Part shown: positions 8,632-16,867 of the stretch, piece after piece
Layout: every line of letters begins with the position of its first letter
Position numbering within the stretch: the first letter of the stretch is position 1
Assembly (NCBI RefSeq): GCF_001815905.1
Contig: NZ_KV823280.1
Location: forward strand, 3,300-67,299
Source: Brevibacterium sp. HMSC07C04
GTDB lineage: Bacteria > Actinomycetota > Actinomycetes > Actinomycetales > Brevibacteriaceae
Length of the DNA: 64,000 bases
Direction: 5' to 3'
Program-made: the position numbers and the translations under genes
The notes under the pieces: generated by a model
Seen by the model: only the letters and a program-made list of their open reading frames with translations
Databases searched by the model: none
What the model was told of the DNA's origin: nothing

Positions 8632-9164
8632 CTCCGCTTGAGCGGAAGCGGGCCTGTGGCACAGTCGGCAAATGCCGCCTGCTCGTCATCACGCAGGCGG
8701 CGTGCACGCCCGGTTTCCGCGTCGACGAAGACAAGATCGGATTCGGCGACGGAATAGACCTTCGAACCATCCGGCTCGAGGATCACATAGCCGACCTTGA
8801 TGATCACCGGGGTGATTCTGACAATGCACACGTCGATCGCGATCGGACCGTCGCGGTACGGGATCGGATCGCGGTACTCAATCGCGTGGCCGGACACAAG
8901 GATCTGCACGTCAGCGGAAGCTTCGCGAAAAACCGGGGGCATGACAAGGCCGAAAGCGTCCGTGCGCTCACCGCCGGGCAGCAGACCGGGCGAGACGTCA
9001 CGCGCCGCGGTCGGAGAGCCGAAGGCCTTGACGCGCGCCTCTTCGAGCAGCTTCAGCTGGGTCACGTTGTTGACGTGGCCATAGGCGTCCATATCGCCCC
9101 AGCGCAGCTCAATGAGAGTTCGAGTGAAGGGCCCGTCGATCAGCGGATTGCGAAGTTCGGTCAT
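8628..9164 (-). CDS. Acyl-CoA thioesterase, 4HBT hotdog family
   Basis: This 178-residue hotdog-fold protein is predicted to hydrolyse acyl-CoA thioesters. The signature RWGDMDAYGHVNN (about residues 20-32) holds the expected catalytic Asp and the GHVNN turn of the 4-hydroxybenzoyl-CoA thioesterase class. The open frame runs further upstream to 9473. The ATG at 9164 is chosen because the sequence before it looks non-coding and would overlap the divergent thioesterase gene. It is translationally coupled to the hypothetical gene downstream. Chain-length preference cannot be predicted. Confidence 0.85.
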   Translation of the reverse strand: MTELRNPLIDGPFTRTLIELRWGDMDAYGHVNNVTQLKLLEEARVKAFGSPTAARDVSPGLLPGGERTDAFGLVMPPVFREASADVQILVSGHAIEYRDPIPYRDGPIAIDVCIVRITPVIIKVGYVILEPDGSKVYSVAESDLVFVDAETGRARRLRDDEQAAFADCATGPLPLKRR

Positions 9165-9263
9165 GGTGCCATCTTCCCATGAGCACACTCGCTTCGCGTC
9201 AGCTGCAAGCCAGAACGGGCCTGCTCGGCGTATCCTGACCCAAGACACGTACAAAGGAGCAGC

Positions 9264-10172
9264 ATGGCCGACACCAGCGAAAAGAACGTCCTCGAGAAGG
9301 TCCTCGGGCTTGAAAAGCTCAGCGAGCCTCCCTCCGGCGGCGAAGAATTCGGATTCCGCGTGTGGAATCAGCCCAAACCGGACGGCAGGCTCTTCGGCGG
9401 ACAGGTCCTCGCCCAGTGTGTTGTCGCCGCGGCGGCCACGGTGGATGAGGACCGCCCCATTCACTCCTTCCACGGGTACTTTCTGCGGGCCGGAGCCGTT
9501 GGTGAAGAGACGACGATCGGCGTTGAAGATCTGCGCGACGGCGGGTCCTTCTCCGCTCGACGCGTACAGGCATACCAGAAGGGCATGCCGATTCTGTCGG
9601 GCCTGGCGTCATTCCAGAAAGTTCAGCCCGGCCTTGAACACCGCGAACCAATGCCCCAGGCACTCCCCCACCCCGAAGCTCTCCCAAGCCTGGAGGACAT
9701 CCTCGGAAAGCTCGACATCAGCCGCTTCACCCGCGCTGAGCGGATGCGGGAATGGCTCATGCAGCGCCCGTTCGACATTCGGCCCATTTCGCCGGACATT
9801 CATGCGGGATTCGTCGGTTCGCCCGAACCTATCAACCGCTTCTGGGCCCGCCTGAAAGAACCCTTCGCGGGTGTACAGGGCCGTGCGGCAACAGCCGCGA
9901 TCCTGGCCTACGCAAGCGACTTTGCCATGCTTGAACCGGCTCTGCGCGTGCACGGCCTGACGTGGGCTGATCCCCGCCTTCGCATTGCCAGCCTCGATCA
10001 CGCCATGTGGTGGCACTCGCACGTAGATGTCACCGGCTGGCTGCTGTTCGACATGTCCTCGCCGTCCTCGGACGGCGGCCGTGGTCTGGGCATCGGCCGT
10101 ATCTACAACCAGCACGGCGAACTCGCCGCATCCGTTGCCCAGCAGGGCATGGTGCGGCTGAAAGAGGATTGA
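9264..10172 (+). CDS. tesB: Acyl-CoA thioesterase II
   Basis: This 302-residue double-hotdog thioesterase releases free fatty acid from medium and long acyl-CoA. The first hotdog shows FGGQVLAQ and HSFHGYFLRAG. The second hotdog has WWHSHVDVTGWLLFDMSSPSSDGGRG, shown here by its core WLLFDMSSPSS, ending in the usual ASVAQQGMVR motif. The length is typical for TesB. AAAGGAGCAGC precedes the ATG. It is divergent from the single-hotdog thioesterase at 8628-9164, so two unrelated thioesterases share a 99-bp intergenic region. Confidence 0.93.
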   Translation: MADTSEKNVLEKVLGLEKLSEPPSGGEEFGFRVWNQPKPDGRLFGGQVLAQCVVAAAATVDEDRPIHSFHGYFLRAGAVGEETTIGVEDLRDGGSFSARRVQAYQKGMPILSGLASFQKVQPGLEHREPMPQALPHPEALPSLEDILGKLDISRFTRAERMREWLMQRPFDIRPISPDIHAGFVGSPEPINRFWARLKEPFAGVQGRAATAAILAYASDFAMLEPALRVHGLTWADPRLRIASLDHAMWWHSHVDVTGWLLFDMSSPSSDGGRGLGIGRIYNQHGELAASVAQQGMVRLKED

Positions 10173-10185
10173 CGCGCTGAAAGCA

Positions 10186-10225
10186 TGTGGGGTGCCCGCC
10201 GAAGACACGGCGGGCACCCCACATA
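10186..10225. terminator. Strong bidirectional hairpin between tesB and ettA
   Basis: A perfect 17-bp inverted repeat (ATGTGGGGTGCCCGCCG and its complement) has a six-base loop. It lies between the convergent ends of tesB and ettA. Confidence 0.8.
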
Positions 10226-10258
10226 CTTGTTGACTGAGCCGAAGGCTGCAGTCGCGCG

Positions 10259-11941
10259 TCAGTCGCGTGTGAGCCTGCGGTGCGTGGTGCGGTGCGGGCG
10301 AGCCGCTTCTGCGCCGAGTCGTTCGACCTTGTTCTTTTCGTAGCCCTCGAAGTTGCCTTCGAACCAGTACCAGTTGGCCGGGTTCTCTTCTGTTCCCTCC
10401 CACGCCAGGATGTGCGTGGCCACACGGTCAAGGAACCAGCGGTCGTGGGTGACGACCACTGCGCAGCCGGGGAACTCGAGAAGCGCATTTTCCAAAGAAG
10501 CGAGGGTTTCGACGTCGAGGTCGTTCGTCGGTTCGTCAAGCAGCAGCAGATTTCCGCCCTGTTTGAGCGTCAGTGCCAGGTTGAGGCGGTTGCGCTCACC
10601 ACCGGAGAGCACACCGGCTTTCTTCTGCTGGTCTGCGCCCTTGAAGCCGAATGCCGAAACATAGGCGCGCGACGGCATTTCAACCTGACCGACCTGGATG
10701 TAGTCGAGCCCGTCCGAAACGACTTCCCACAGGCTCTTGTCCGGGTCGATGCCCTGGCGGGACTGGTCTACATACGAGATCTTGACGGTTTCACCGATCT
10801 TGAGGGTGCCGCCGTCGAGTTCTTCCAGGCCCACGATTGTCTTGAACAGTGTGGACTTGCCGACGCCGTTGGGGCCGATCACACCGACAATGCCGTTGGG
10901 CGGAAGCGAGAAAGACAGTCCGTCGATCAGCTTGCGACCGTCGAAGCCCTTCTGCAGATTCTCCGCTTCGATCACGACTGTTCCCAGACGCGGGCCCGGT
11001 GGAATCTGGATCTCTTCGAAATCCAGCTTGCGCGTCTTTTCGGCTTCTGCCGCCATTTCTTCATAGCGGGCAAGGCGTGCCTTCGACTTGGACTGACGGC
11101 CCTTGGCATTTGAGCGCACCCACTCGAGTTCGTCGGCCAGTCGCTTAGCCAGTTTGGCGTCTTTTTTGCCCTGAACCTGCAGGCGCTCTTTCTTCTTCTC
11201 CAAGTACGTCGAGTAGTTGCCCTCATAGGGGTAGAGGTGTCCGCGGTCGACTTCGGCAATCCATTCCGCAACGTGATCCAGGAAGTAGCGGTCGTGGGTG
11301 ATTGCAATGACGGCGCCCGGATATGTGCTCAGGTGCTGCTCAAGCCACAGCACCGATTCCGCGTCGAGGTGGTTGGTCGGCTCGTCAAGCAGCAGAAGAT
11401 CCGGTTTTTCCAGCAGGAGCTTGCACAGCGCGACACGGCGACGCTCACCGCCGGACAGGTGTGTGACAGGTTCGTCACCGGGTGGGCAGCGCAGCGCATC
11501 CATAGCCTGATCCAGCTGCGAGTCGAGATCCCAGGCGTCTGCGTTGTCGATCTCTTCTTGCAGTTTGCCCATTTCTTCCATGAGCGCATCGAAATCTGCA
11601 TCGGGCTGAGCCATTTCCTCGGAAATGGCGTTGAAGCGAGCCACTTTGCCCATGATTTCGCCGACTGCTTCTTCGACGTTTTCGCGGACGGTCTTGTCTT
11701 CGTTCAACGGCGGTTCCTGCTGCAGAATGCCGACCGTGTAGCCGGGCGACAGACGAGCTTCGCCGTTCGAGGGCTGGTCAAGGCCAGCCATGATCTTGAG
11801 GATGGTTGATTTTCCGGCGCCGTTGGGGCCGACCATGCCGATCTTCGCTCCGGGAAAGAAAGACATGGAAACGTCGTCGAGAATAACCTTGTCACCGTGC
11901 GCCTTGCGCGCTTTGTGCATGGTGTAAATGAACTCTGCCAT
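10259..11941 (-). CDS. ettA: Energy-dependent translational throttle protein EttA, ABC-F ATPase
   Basis: This 560-residue soluble ABC-F protein binds the ribosomal E site and gates translation according to the ATP/ADP ratio. Two ABC cassettes are visible: Walker A GPNGAGKST near residue 39 and GPNGVGKST near 357. Each has an LSGGE signature and a DEPTNHLD or DEPTNDLD Walker B. Between them lies a charged P-site tRNA interaction linker rich in Lys, Arg and Glu (about residues 240-300). There are no membrane segments. The ATG at 11941 lacks a Shine-Dalgarno sequence but has TACCCT eight bases upstream. The length matches EttA and not the multidrug-type exporters. Confidence 0.96.
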   Translation of the reverse strand: MAEFIYTMHKARKAHGDKVILDDVSMSFFPGAKIGMVGPNGAGKSTILKIMAGLDQPSNGEARLSPGYTVGILQQEPPLNEDKTVRENVEEAVGEIMGKVARFNAISEEMAQPDADFDALMEEMGKLQEEIDNADAWDLDSQLDQAMDALRCPPGDEPVTHLSGGERRRVALCKLLLEKPDLLLLDEPTNHLDAESVLWLEQHLSTYPGAVIAITHDRYFLDHVAEWIAEVDRGHLYPYEGNYSTYLEKKKERLQVQGKKDAKLAKRLADELEWVRSNAKGRQSKSKARLARYEEMAAEAEKTRKLDFEEIQIPPGPRLGTVVIEAENLQKGFDGRKLIDGLSFSLPPNGIVGVIGPNGVGKSTLFKTIVGLEELDGGTLKIGETVKISYVDQSRQGIDPDKSLWEVVSDGLDYIQVGQVEMPSRAYVSAFGFKGADQQKKAGVLSGGERNRLNLALTLKQGGNLLLLDEPTNDLDVETLASLENALLEFPGCAVVVTHDRWFLDRVATHILAWEGTEENPANWYWFEGNFEGYEKNKVERLGAEAARPHRTTHRRLTRD

Positions 11942-11949
11942 AGAACATA

Positions 11950-11955
11950 AGGGTA
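11950..11955 (-). promoter_or_regulatory. Possible -10 box (TACCCT) for leaderless ettA
   Basis: On the minus strand TACCCT is followed by eight bases and then the ettA ATG. No ribosome-binding site is seen. Confidence 0.35.
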
Positions 11956-11994
11956 TCGGCAGGGCCCTCGATCAGCTAATCCGAGGTATCGCAA

Positions 11995-12519
11995 TCAGTT
12001 GTCTTTGCGCTTGTGCATATCTTCACCGGGCAGGTGGCCAGCACCGTTGTCGTCGCTTCCTTCTTCCCGCGTTTCGCCCGCGGGCATCTTGACGCCCTTT
12101 GGACGGTCGACTTCGCCGAGCAGGCAGTCCTTATTGGACTTCAAGGGCGGGTACAGTGCGGCTGTCGCACCGCCGTTGCGGATTTCTCCGATGACGCAGC
12201 CCTTCTTCACCTTGACGGCGAACACCTTCGACGGGACGTCATGGCCCAAAGGGGATTCGTCTAGGGTCGCGGCGATGTTCTCGGGCTTGTATCCCCCGTC
12301 TTGGAGAACCGCGAGGGTTTCTTCACTCGTGGGGATCCCGTCTTTTTGAGTCAGCGGCTCAATGACTTTGAGAACCTTTTCAACTTCCGCCGTCTGCTTG
12401 CCGGCAGGGCCGCCCTCAGGCTCTGATGCCGAACCGAAAAGCCCACACCCGGACAGCACAAGAGCAGCCAGACTGCTGGATGAGATCACCACTGCCCCGC
12501 GGGCGCCGAAGAGTTTCAC
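11995..12519 (-). CDS. Small secreted lipoprotein of unknown function
   Basis: The 174-residue product begins with a lipoprotein signal peptide: a short basic start, a hydrophobic core and the lipobox LVLSGC, so Cys25 or so should be lipidated and anchor it outside the membrane. The mature part has a Gly/Glu/Pro linker. A compact domain follows, with two further Cys (KKGCVIG and NKDCLLG) that could form a disulfide. The tail is acidic and ends in HKRKDN. The GTG at 12519 is chosen because it places the signal peptide at the N-terminus; longer starts would run into ssb. A DUF6993-type actinobacterial domain is possible but unverified. It lies 67 bp downstream of ssb. Confidence 0.75.
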   Translation of the reverse strand: MKLFGARGAVVISSSSLAALVLSGCGLFGSASEPEGGPAGKQTAEVEKVLKVIEPLTQKDGIPTSEETLAVLQDGGYKPENIAATLDESPLGHDVPSKVFAVKVKKGCVIGEIRNGGATAALYPPLKSNKDCLLGEVDRPKGVKMPAGETREEGSDDNGAGHLPGEDMHKRKDN

Positions 12520-12586
12520 AGAAGACAACTGTAGTACCTTTCCGACGCCCGCACCGGCAGACCAGCCCAGAAACCGGAAACAAAGC

Positions 12587-13153
12587 TCAGAATGGCGGGC
12601 CATCATCCCCTGTGCTCGCAGCGCCCGCCGCAGCCATTTCGGGTTCGCCGACAAGCCCTTCGACGCCGTCGTCGTTCCCGGTCTCATCCGGCTGGCCTGT
12701 GTTTTCGGAGCTTCCCGCAACAGGAGCGTCAACTCTGCTCCAGGGGCTGTCTCTGCGCTGCTGTTCAAATTCGTCCATTCTCTCGCGTTCCTTGGCGGTC
12801 AGAGAAGTAGAGCGGAACACCGCCATGCCGAAAGCCAAGTCCGGGCCGACGGCGTGCGCGTTGACCGTCAGGCGCTCCCCACTTCCGCTCTCGTTTTCCC
12901 ACTGCTCCATGGAGACTCTGCCGATCACAATGACCCGCTGGCCCTTCTGCAGAGAACCCGCCACATTGAGAGCCCACGAGCGCCAGACCTTGACGTCGTA
13001 CCAAGTAGTTGGGCGATTGACATAGGAGCCGTCGTCCGTGCGGTAGGCGTCGTTGACTGCCAGGCGGAAGCTCGCCCACGAACTTCCGTTCGACGCAGTT
13101 CCCGAACGAATATCGCTGCCGACATTGCCGACAAGATAGGTGTAGTGCTGCAT
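12587..13153 (-). CDS. ssb: Single-stranded DNA-binding protein (probably the SsbB paralogue)
   Basis: This 188-residue SSB has one OB fold over about the first 110 residues (LVGNVGSDIR, TWYDVKVWRSWALNV, KGQRVIVIGRV). A disordered Ser/Gly/Glu tail follows. The last residues GDDGPPF resemble the acidic tip that recruits repair and replication partners. Position next to ettA matches the second, non-essential SSB gene of mycobacteria, not the rpsF-ssb-rpsR locus, so it is probably a paralogue. The start at 13153 is preferred over 13168 because AAAGGAACGGC precedes it at the right distance. Confidence 0.9.
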   Translation of the reverse strand: MQHYTYLVGNVGSDIRSGTASNGSSWASFRLAVNDAYRTDDGSYVNRPTTWYDVKVWRSWALNVAGSLQKGQRVIVIGRVSMEQWENESGSGERLTVNAHAVGPDLAFGMAVFRSTSLTAKERERMDEFEQQRRDSPWSRVDAPVAGSSENTGQPDETGNDDGVEGLVGEPEMAAAGAASTGDDGPPF

Positions 13154-13220
13154 TGCCGTTCCTTTCAATCAGATGAGGTACAGCAATAGTCATCGGCGAC
13201 GAGACTTCACCGGAAGATCG

Positions 13221-13262
13221 AAAACGGCCCTGTGGACAGCCCGAAAGCCTTCCACAGGGCCG
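13221..13262 (-). terminator. Rho-independent terminator of the GTPase pair
   Basis: A 12-bp perfect stem (CGGCCCTGTGGA / TCCACAGGGCCG) is followed on the minus strand by TTTTCG, just after the stop at 13303. Confidence 0.8.
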
Positions 13263-13302
13263 CTAGCGCAAGTCAGCGCAAAGCACTCAAAAACACAGCG
13301 GG

Positions 13303-14892
13303 TCAGCTCAGTCCGTCATAGGTTTCCTTGTGTTTGCGCAGAAGCCGCGTGACAGGTTCAAACACATTGTCCTTGGCTGCCGACTGAACAGCCCGGTCGA
13401 TGTCACTTTCCACCTGAGCTCGGGCTTCGTCCGCACCCTTGCGCCGGGCACCGGCCGCCAGAATAGAGGTAATGAGCGAGCCGACGATGCCGATCACCAG
13501 CGGGGCCGCAGCAACAAGACCCAAAACCTTCAGGTCCATATTCGGAACAGTGCTGGACAGGATTTCCGGGAAGAAGAAGGCCAGCACCGCAGCCGCGGCC
13601 GTCGTAATGACTCCGAAGATCGTCAGAATGAAGAACAGCCACTGGAAGAAGCCTGCGACACCCCACCAACCTGGCTGACGATGCGCAATCTCAACCTCTG
13701 AAACAGCAGACTCGAGGTCTGCGGAGATGCGTGCGGCGCTTTGGTCTTCGGCAGCCGCCGCTGCGCGTTTCCACGCGGTCGGCAGCCTGCGAGTGGCGCC
13801 GCTGATGACCTCGTGGGCGGCCAGGTTGATCCGCGCCGTCTGCGGCTGGGTCAGCTCGGGCTGTGCGGCGCGCAGAAGAACCTCCCGGTCTCCCCCGTGC
13901 CGAGCACCCAGTGGGTCGGCCTTACCGCGGGAGGCCTTAGCCAAAGGCGGATAGGCGGTCTTGGCGTATGCGCGTCGAATGTAGTCATCGTGCACCGTCT
14001 GCGCAATTGCGGACGTGCCGATGGCCTCGTTCATAGCGCCGATGAGCATGTCCGACTGAGGAATCTTCTCGGGATCGTCAACCGGTCGGCCCAGTTCAGC
14101 GCGGATGCGGCCGGCGATATCTGCCAGTTCCTGCTCAATGCGCAGCTGGCCGGCCTCGCGACTTTTGATCATCTTCACAAGCTCGCGGCGGATCTCCGGT
14201 ACGCCTTCGCGTGTGACAGCGCTGGCGGCTGCAACTCCGGCCTTCTCCATGCCGTCAGCTTCCAAAAGGCTGCGCAGGTGGCCCAGGGTCGTCTTCTTCT
14301 GCTCGGCGTCCAGACGGTCAACCTGATTGAGCACCACAACAGTGCTTTCGGCAGCTGCCGACATCTTCGCCAGGTAGCGGTTGTGCAGCGTGAAGTCGGC
14401 GTACTTCTGCGGATCGACCACCCAGAAGACAACATCGACCATTTCGATGAGTCGATCGGAGACTTCCCGGTGGGCGTAGGCGGTCGAATCATGGTCGGGC
14501 AGATCAATGAGAATCAGTCCGCGCAGGGGCTCTTCGTCATCACCGTCGAGGGCAGATTCACGCCAGGTGCGCCGGGATTCGGGGACTTCCAGCCAGTCGA
14601 GGAGATCGTCGCCTCCCTCACCCCACACACAGGCGATCGGCTCGGAAGTTGTCGGCCTGCGCACTGCCACCTCGGCGATTTCCAGACCGGAGACCGCGTT
14701 GAACAGCGAGGACTTGCCAGACCCTGTGGATCCCGCGAAGGCAACCACGGTGTGCTCGCTGCCGAGCCCACGGCGTCCGTCTGCCCTGCGGAGCACCTCG
14801 GCAGCAGCCTGTGCGGTCGAAGCAGACAGCGCACCGCCCTCGAGGTCGAGTGCAGTGCGAATGCCCTTGGACAGTTCGTCAGAGCGGTTCAC
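13303..14892 (-). CDS. Dynamin-like membrane GTPase, second gene of a pair
   Basis: The 529-residue product has an N-terminal GTPase domain with G1 GSTGSGKSS near residue 53, a G3-like DLPDHDST near 130 and G4 NQVDRLD near 190. A helical middle follows. A membrane region near residues 415-490 holds two or more hydrophobic segments, and the tail is basic. Such GTPases are often mislabelled as ABC transporters. The layout resembles the actinobacterial dynamin-like DynA/DynB pair, known in Streptomyces to act at cell-division septa. The start overlaps the upstream GTPase stop by four bases. The biochemical family is clear; the septum role is by analogy only. Confidence 0.8.
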   Translation of the reverse strand: MNRSDELSKGIRTALDLEGGALSASTAQAAAEVLRRADGRRGLGSEHTVVAFAGSTGSGKSSLFNAVSGLEIAEVAVRRPTTSEPIACVWGEGGDDLLDWLEVPESRRTWRESALDGDDEEPLRGLILIDLPDHDSTAYAHREVSDRLIEMVDVVFWVVDPQKYADFTLHNRYLAKMSAAAESTVVVLNQVDRLDAEQKKTTLGHLRSLLEADGMEKAGVAAASAVTREGVPEIRRELVKMIKSREAGQLRIEQELADIAGRIRAELGRPVDDPEKIPQSDMLIGAMNEAIGTSAIAQTVHDDYIRRAYAKTAYPPLAKASRGKADPLGARHGGDREVLLRAAQPELTQPQTARINLAAHEVISGATRRLPTAWKRAAAAAEDQSAARISADLESAVSEVEIAHRQPGWWGVAGFFQWLFFILTIFGVITTAAAAVLAFFFPEILSSTVPNMDLKVLGLVAAAPLVIGIVGSLITSILAAGARRKGADEARAQVESDIDRAVQSAAKDNVFEPVTRLLRKHKETYDGLS

Positions 14893-16601
14893 GTCAGGCC
14901 TTCCAGTCGGCGAACAGTAGCGAGCAAGTCTTCAGCTTGGCTTCCGCTGACTGCAACGGATGCAAGCGCGTCTTCAAAGGGCTCGCGAGCCCGCGACAGC
15001 AGGCTGATGCCTGTATCGAGCAGGCGACGGCGCGCGGCAGCGGCGAGCTCTTCAGTGGCTTCCGGGCCGAAGATCGTATTGAGCAGCCGGTGCACGGCGA
15101 GGCGATCTTCGGACTCACCGGTGCCGGCGTGGGCTGGTCCCGTTCCTCCTGCACCGGCACAGACGGCGTACATCAACACGGCGGAAACACCTGCCACGCC
15201 AAAGGACATAATGCGAGCCTTTGCCACTTTTGACTGGCCGACGCTGCGCACGGTGTCCTCGACACTCGACGCCCACTCGGCCACGCGCTGCTGGCACAGC
15301 TGATCAAAGCCCGCGGGCAATGAGCCCAGCTGCGGGTGACGCTCAACAACCGGGCGGCCATGTGGGAGCTCCTGCCACATTTCGACAATCGAACCGGACG
15401 CGCGAACAGCCTGTTCGCGCACCAGAACGACAATCGACGACAGAATGGCCTGAATAAGCAGATCAGCGCTGTCGCGCTGGCCGGTGACAGCCGATGTGAT
15501 GCGATCACGCAGACGGCTGACCGTGGGCTCAAGGCCGCGGAAGAACTGCCCGGTGCCGACGAAGTCCTGCCACCGGGCCTGCACTTCACCGCGCAGCACC
15601 TTGTCATTGACGAGAGCCTCACCCAGGTTTCTGCCTGCCGCAGCGAAACTGTCTTCGGCCGACCCCTGCAGTTCGCGGAAAGCACCCACCTGTTCTTCCG
15701 CAAAGTCAGCCAGGGCTTCTGTCTGCGGGCGCACGGAGGCCAGCGCGCCGCGGAGGGTGCGCTCGAGCACCGCGGTGCGCGCACGGGATGACCGTCCCAG
15801 GTTCTCTACCCACGACTTCAGCGGGTACACGGCTGTCTCGGGGATCAGGTCGTCTTCCAGCTGGAGTTCTGGAACAGTGAAGATCGGAGCGGAACCGTGC
15901 CCCGCCTCGGCGAGCAGCCGGGACAGATGATGGCGAACTTCGCGGTTGGCCTGAGGCGGAACCCGGTTCAAAACGACAGCAACAGATGTGCCGCGCTCGT
16001 CAGCCTGGTGCAGCAGATCCCACGGGACCGCGTCGGAATAGCGAACAGCAGTTGTGACAAACAGCCACAGGTCGGCAGCCGCCAGCAGCTGGCGGGACAG
16101 TCGGCGGTTGGAATCGCGCACGGAGTCGATGTCGGGAGAATCGACAATCGCCAGTCCCCGCGGTACGGCGGTACTGGCGACAAGGCGAAGCTTCTGCTGA
16201 CTCTTGGATCCTTCATCATTGCCCCGGGTGCGCTGAAGGTGCGGAAGGATTCTGTCTGAAGCGAAATAGGACCGGTCCTCCGGGTGGTGAACGAGCACCG
16301 GCCAAACGGTTGTGGGCCTGACGACACCGGATTCGGTAAGCTCTTCGCCGACAATCGAATTGACGAGCGTCGACTTGCCAGAGCCGGTGGATCCGCCGAC
16401 GACGACCAGCAGGGGCGCGTCAGGGTCACGAAGACGAGGCAGAAGATACTCGGAGATCTGCGTGCTGAGAGCACGTTGAAGTCGGGCGCCCTCCTCTGCC
16501 CTCTGCGTATGCAGGGGAAAATCGGCAGCTCGCACTCGCGCCGCAGCGTCCGATAGGATCGGCACTGCCTTAGCACGCAGGTTCGTTCGCTGTGAAATCA
16601 C
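14889..16601 (-). CDS. Dynamin-like membrane GTPase, first gene of a pair
   Basis: The 570-residue protein has G1 GGSTGSGKSTL near residue 69, and G3 is DSPDIDSV. The expected G4 is degenerate (VVLNRVPPQ), so its nucleotide specificity may be relaxed. A long helical stalk lies between about residues 230 and 450. One or two hydrophobic segments near 465-485 (VAGVSAVLMYAVCAG) would anchor it in the membrane. It is translationally coupled to the second GTPase. Two different, adjacent membrane GTPases suggest a hetero-oligomer that remodels or bridges membrane. Confidence 0.8.
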   Translation of the reverse strand: MISQRTNLRAKAVPILSDAAARVRAADFPLHTQRAEEGARLQRALSTQISEYLLPRLRDPDAPLLVVVGGSTGSGKSTLVNSIVGEELTESGVVRPTTVWPVLVHHPEDRSYFASDRILPHLQRTRGNDEGSKSQQKLRLVASTAVPRGLAIVDSPDIDSVRDSNRRLSRQLLAAADLWLFVTTAVRYSDAVPWDLLHQADERGTSVAVVLNRVPPQANREVRHHLSRLLAEAGHGSAPIFTVPELQLEDDLIPETAVYPLKSWVENLGRSSRARTAVLERTLRGALASVRPQTEALADFAEEQVGAFRELQGSAEDSFAAAGRNLGEALVNDKVLRGEVQARWQDFVGTGQFFRGLEPTVSRLRDRITSAVTGQRDSADLLIQAILSSIVVLVREQAVRASGSIVEMWQELPHGRPVVERHPQLGSLPAGFDQLCQQRVAEWASSVEDTVRSVGQSKVAKARIMSFGVAGVSAVLMYAVCAGAGGTGPAHAGTGESEDRLAVHRLLNTIFGPEATEELAAAARRRLLDTGISLLSRAREPFEDALASVAVSGSQAEDLLATVRRLEGLT

Positions 16602-16800
16602 ATATTCACTTTGACGAAATTTTCAGCTTGTCTCCACTCGCCGCGCCGACAGAACGGGACAGCTTTGGTAAGTCTGCTCACCAAAACCCCTGTTTTCTAG
16701 GGCTTTGCGGCGCTGGAGGCAGCCATTGCGCTTGGCAGGACCGCGAATCTCACACGGCAGAAACGTTCACACTGGCCCGCTGCAGCAGGCGCGTCGCACA

Positions 16801-16837
16801 GTCAAAAGAGCGGGGCGGTCAGGCGACCGCCCCGCTC
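16801..16837 (-). terminator. Rho-independent terminator of the phosphate permease gene
   Basis: A 13-bp stem (GAGCGGGGCGGTC / GACCGCCCCGCTC, four-base loop) is followed on the minus strand by TTTTGAC. It lies 30 bp after the permease stop. Confidence 0.85.
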
Positions 16838-16867
16838 ACATCTGCCCCATCGACCTTGGAGCAGCTG

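Noticed and set aside
13741-15303. 520-codon open frame opposite the GTPase genes
   Set aside because: It overlaps both GTPase genes on the other strand and shows composition typical of an antisense shadow.
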